Shown one piece after another: positions 5,871 through 7,180 of a stretch of DNA of 7,180 nucleotides (its first letter is position 1; each line of letters starts with the position of its first letter). Location of the stretch: the NCBI GenBank assembly GCA_036506495.1, contig DASXRQ010000213.1, forward strand, positions 1-7,180. Reading direction: 5' to 3'. A program made the translations under genes and the position numbers. The stretch comes from DASXRC01 sp036506495 (GTDB lineage Bacteria; Actinomycetota; Actinomycetes; Mycobacteriales; Micromonosporaceae). The notes beneath the pieces were generated by a model. The model saw only the letters and a list, made by a program, of their open reading frames with translations, ran no database searches and was not told the DNA's origin.

Positions 5871-6959
5871 ATGGCAACGGTCAAATACGACAAGGCGACC
5901 CGTATCTACCCAGGCACGTCGCAACCGGCGGTGGACAGCCTCGATCTCCACATCGGCGACGGCGAGTTCCTCGTCCTCGTCGGCCCGTCCGGCTCCGGCA
6001 AGTCCACCGCGCTGCGCATGGTCGCCGGGCTGGAAGACGTCGACCACGGCGCGATCTTCATCCAGGACCGCGACGTCACCCACCTGCCGCCCAAGGCCCG
6101 GGACATCGCGATGGTCTTCCAGAACTACGCCCTGTACCCCCACATGACGGTGTACGAGAACATGGCGTTCGCCCTCAAGCTGCGCAAGGTCCCGAAGCAT
6201 GTCATCGACACGCAGGTCAAGAAGGCCGCGGCTCTCCTGCAGTTGGAGGATTACCTGGACCGCAGGCCGAAGGCGCTCTCCGGTGGCCAGCGGCAGCGGG
6301 TCGCGATGGGTCGCGCGATCGTCCGCGAGCCGCAGGTGTTCCTCATGGACGAGCCGCTGTCCAACCTCGACGCGAAGCTTCGGGTGCAGACGCGCTCGCA
6401 GATCGCCACCCTCCAGGCCGAGTTGGGTACGACCACGGTGTACGTCACGCACGACCAGGTCGAGGCCATGACGATGGGCCATCGGGTCGCGGTGCTGGAC
6501 AATGGCATCCTGCAGCAGGTCGACACGCCGCGTGGGCTCTACGACCGGCCGATCAATGTGTTCGTGGCGGGCTTCATCGGCTCGCCGGCCATGAACATCA
6601 AGACCGTCCCGCTCACCGACGCCGGCGCGAAGTTTGCCGAGATGATCCTTCCGCTGACCCCCGCACAGATCGAAGCGGCCCGCATCGACGGCACCGCCCA
6701 CGTGCAGGTCGGGTTCCGTCCGGAGGACACCGACCTGGTCCGGCCGGGCGACGGCGGCATGCCCATCCACGTCGACCTGGTCGAAGAGCTGGGCTCCGAC
6801 GCGTTCGTCTACGGCACCGTCGCGCTCGAAGGACACAACGAGCGGTTCGTGGTGCGGGTCGATTCACGTCAGGCTCCGACGCTCGGCGAGATCGTTTACG
6901 TCAAGCCTCGCGTCGGCGCCCACCACGTCTTCCATGCCCTCAACGGCGAGCGGCTCTAG
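5871..6959 (+). CDS. msiK: MsiK-type sugar ABC transporter ATP-binding protein
   Basis: This encodes 362 residues of a MalK/UgpC/MsiK-type ATPase, which hydrolyses ATP on the cytoplasmic face of carbohydrate importers. The ATG at 5871 follows AAAGGA (5855-5860) by 10 nt. Motifs: Walker A GPSGSGKST (38-46), Q-loop MVFQNYALYPHMTV with Gln84, signature LSGGQRQRVAMGRA (136-149), Walker B VFLMDEP (156-162), D-loop SNLD (164-167) and H-loop His194 in YVTHDQVEAM. The C-terminal regulatory/TOBE part (about 236-362) includes FIGSPAMN and VGFRPED. The opening MATVKYDKATRIYPG and the catalytic half closely match Streptomyces MsiK as I remember it; MsiK is a shared ATPase serving several oligosaccharide importers. 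Here too the gene stands alone: no permease or solute-binding gene is adjacent in the window, 235 bp of intergenic DNA precede it and a convergent gene follows 28 bp later. Assignment as the shared ATPase is inference; a dedicated UgpC/MalK partner is the alternative. The protein is slightly shorter than Streptomyces MsiK (about 378), with a compact C-terminal domain. Confidence 0.93.
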   Translation: MATVKYDKATRIYPGTSQPAVDSLDLHIGDGEFLVLVGPSGSGKSTALRMVAGLEDVDHGAIFIQDRDVTHLPPKARDIAMVFQNYALYPHMTVYENMAFALKLRKVPKHVIDTQVKKAAALLQLEDYLDRRPKALSGGQRQRVAMGRAIVREPQVFLMDEPLSNLDAKLRVQTRSQIATLQAELGTTTVYVTHDQVEAMTMGHRVAVLDNGILQQVDTPRGLYDRPINVFVAGFIGSPAMNIKTVPLTDAGAKFAEMILPLTPAQIEAARIDGTAHVQVGFRPEDTDLVRPGDGGMPIHVDLVEELGSDAFVYGTVALEGHNERFVVRVDSRQAPTLGEIVYVKPRVGAHHVFHALNGERL

Positions 6960-6987
6960 GAATCGGCGGCGACGCCCGCGCGCCGCG

Positions 6988-7180
6988 CTACCGCGTGCGG
7001 CACGCCAGCAGGTGGAGTGGGGGTGAGGCCGACAGCGTCTCGACGTCCGGCTGGTCGAAGCCCGCCTCGGCCATCCAGCTCTGGTACGCCGTGAGTCGGT
7101 ACACGGCGCCGTGGGAGGTGCGCAGGCGAAGCCCGAGAGCGTAGAGGCTCGTGGACAGTTGTGCCGCCCGGTCGGCCGGC
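6988..7180 (-). CDS. Probable SAM-dependent methyltransferase, C-terminal part (cut by right edge)
   Basis: The minus strand is open from the right edge to a TAG at 6988-6990, giving the last 63 residues of a protein. The segments STSLYALGLRLRTSHGAVYR, then LTAYQSWMAEAGFDQPDV and a final strand PPLHLLACRTR match the usual end of SAM-dependent methyltransferases of the O-methyltransferase type: a helix (LxALxxLLxTxxG), the dipeptide region before SxxEYxxWLxEAGF, and a closing strand. The cofactor-binding motif GxGxG and the start codon lie outside the window, so substrate cannot be inferred. The gene converges on the ABC ATPase gene with 28 bp between stop codons and no clear terminator. Confidence 0.75.
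   Translation of the reverse strand, partial: PADRAAQLSTSLYALGLRLRTSHGAVYRLTAYQSWMAEAGFDQPDVETLSASPPLHLLACRTR

Noticed and set aside
5238..6836. Long minus-strand open frame of 532 residues spanning the GH3 end, the intergenic repeats and the ABC gene
   Set aside because: It opposes two well-supported genes, crosses a hairpin-rich intergenic region and has shadow-type composition.

Overview
The window is high-GC DNA (roughly two thirds G+C or more by eye) with strong GC3 codon bias and purine-rich Shine-Dalgarno sites, as in actinobacteria. The protein families point the same way: an Hrp1-type CBS protein, an MsiK-type sugar ABC ATPase and an HpnB-like glycosyltransferase. A Micromonosporaceae- or Frankia-like filamentous actinomycete would fit, but the genus is inference.

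Layout from left to right. (1) 1-181, minus strand: N-terminal part of a membrane-anchored family 2 glycosyltransferase resembling HpnB, running off the left edge. (2) 182-276: divergent promoter region holding a perfect 7-bp-arm inverted repeat. (3) 277-927, plus: a two-CBS-domain protein whose C-terminal 138 residues closely resemble mycobacterial hypoxic response protein 1, with an extra N-terminal helical module. (4) 968-3052, minus: a complete 694-residue transketolase. (5) 3053-3169: divergent control region. (6) 3170-5635, plus: an 821-residue cytoplasmic family 3 glycoside hydrolase (beta-glucosidase type). (7) 5636-5870: a 235-bp intergenic region with an 18-bp tandem repeat, a terminator-like hairpin, an 18-bp perfect inverted repeat and a separate 8-bp-arm inverted repeat just before the next ribosome binding site. 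(8) 5871-6959, plus: an MsiK/MalK/UgpC-type ABC ATPase without permease genes beside it. (9) 6988-7180, minus: the C-terminal end of a probable SAM-dependent methyltransferase, running off the right edge.

The middle of the window reads as carbohydrate use. An MsiK-like ATPase would power import of oligosaccharides by permeases encoded elsewhere, the leaderless GH3 enzyme would hydrolyse them in the cytoplasm, and transketolase would connect the resulting sugars to the pentose phosphate pathway. This link is inferred from family roles and proximity; the genes are not one operon. The Hrp1-like gene suggests a stress or hypoxia-linked function unrelated to the sugar genes.

I found no new multi-gene system. 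The observations most worth checking are the domain fusion in the Hrp1-like protein, the GGGAC half-site repeat in front of it, and the structured repeat region between the GH3 and MsiK genes.
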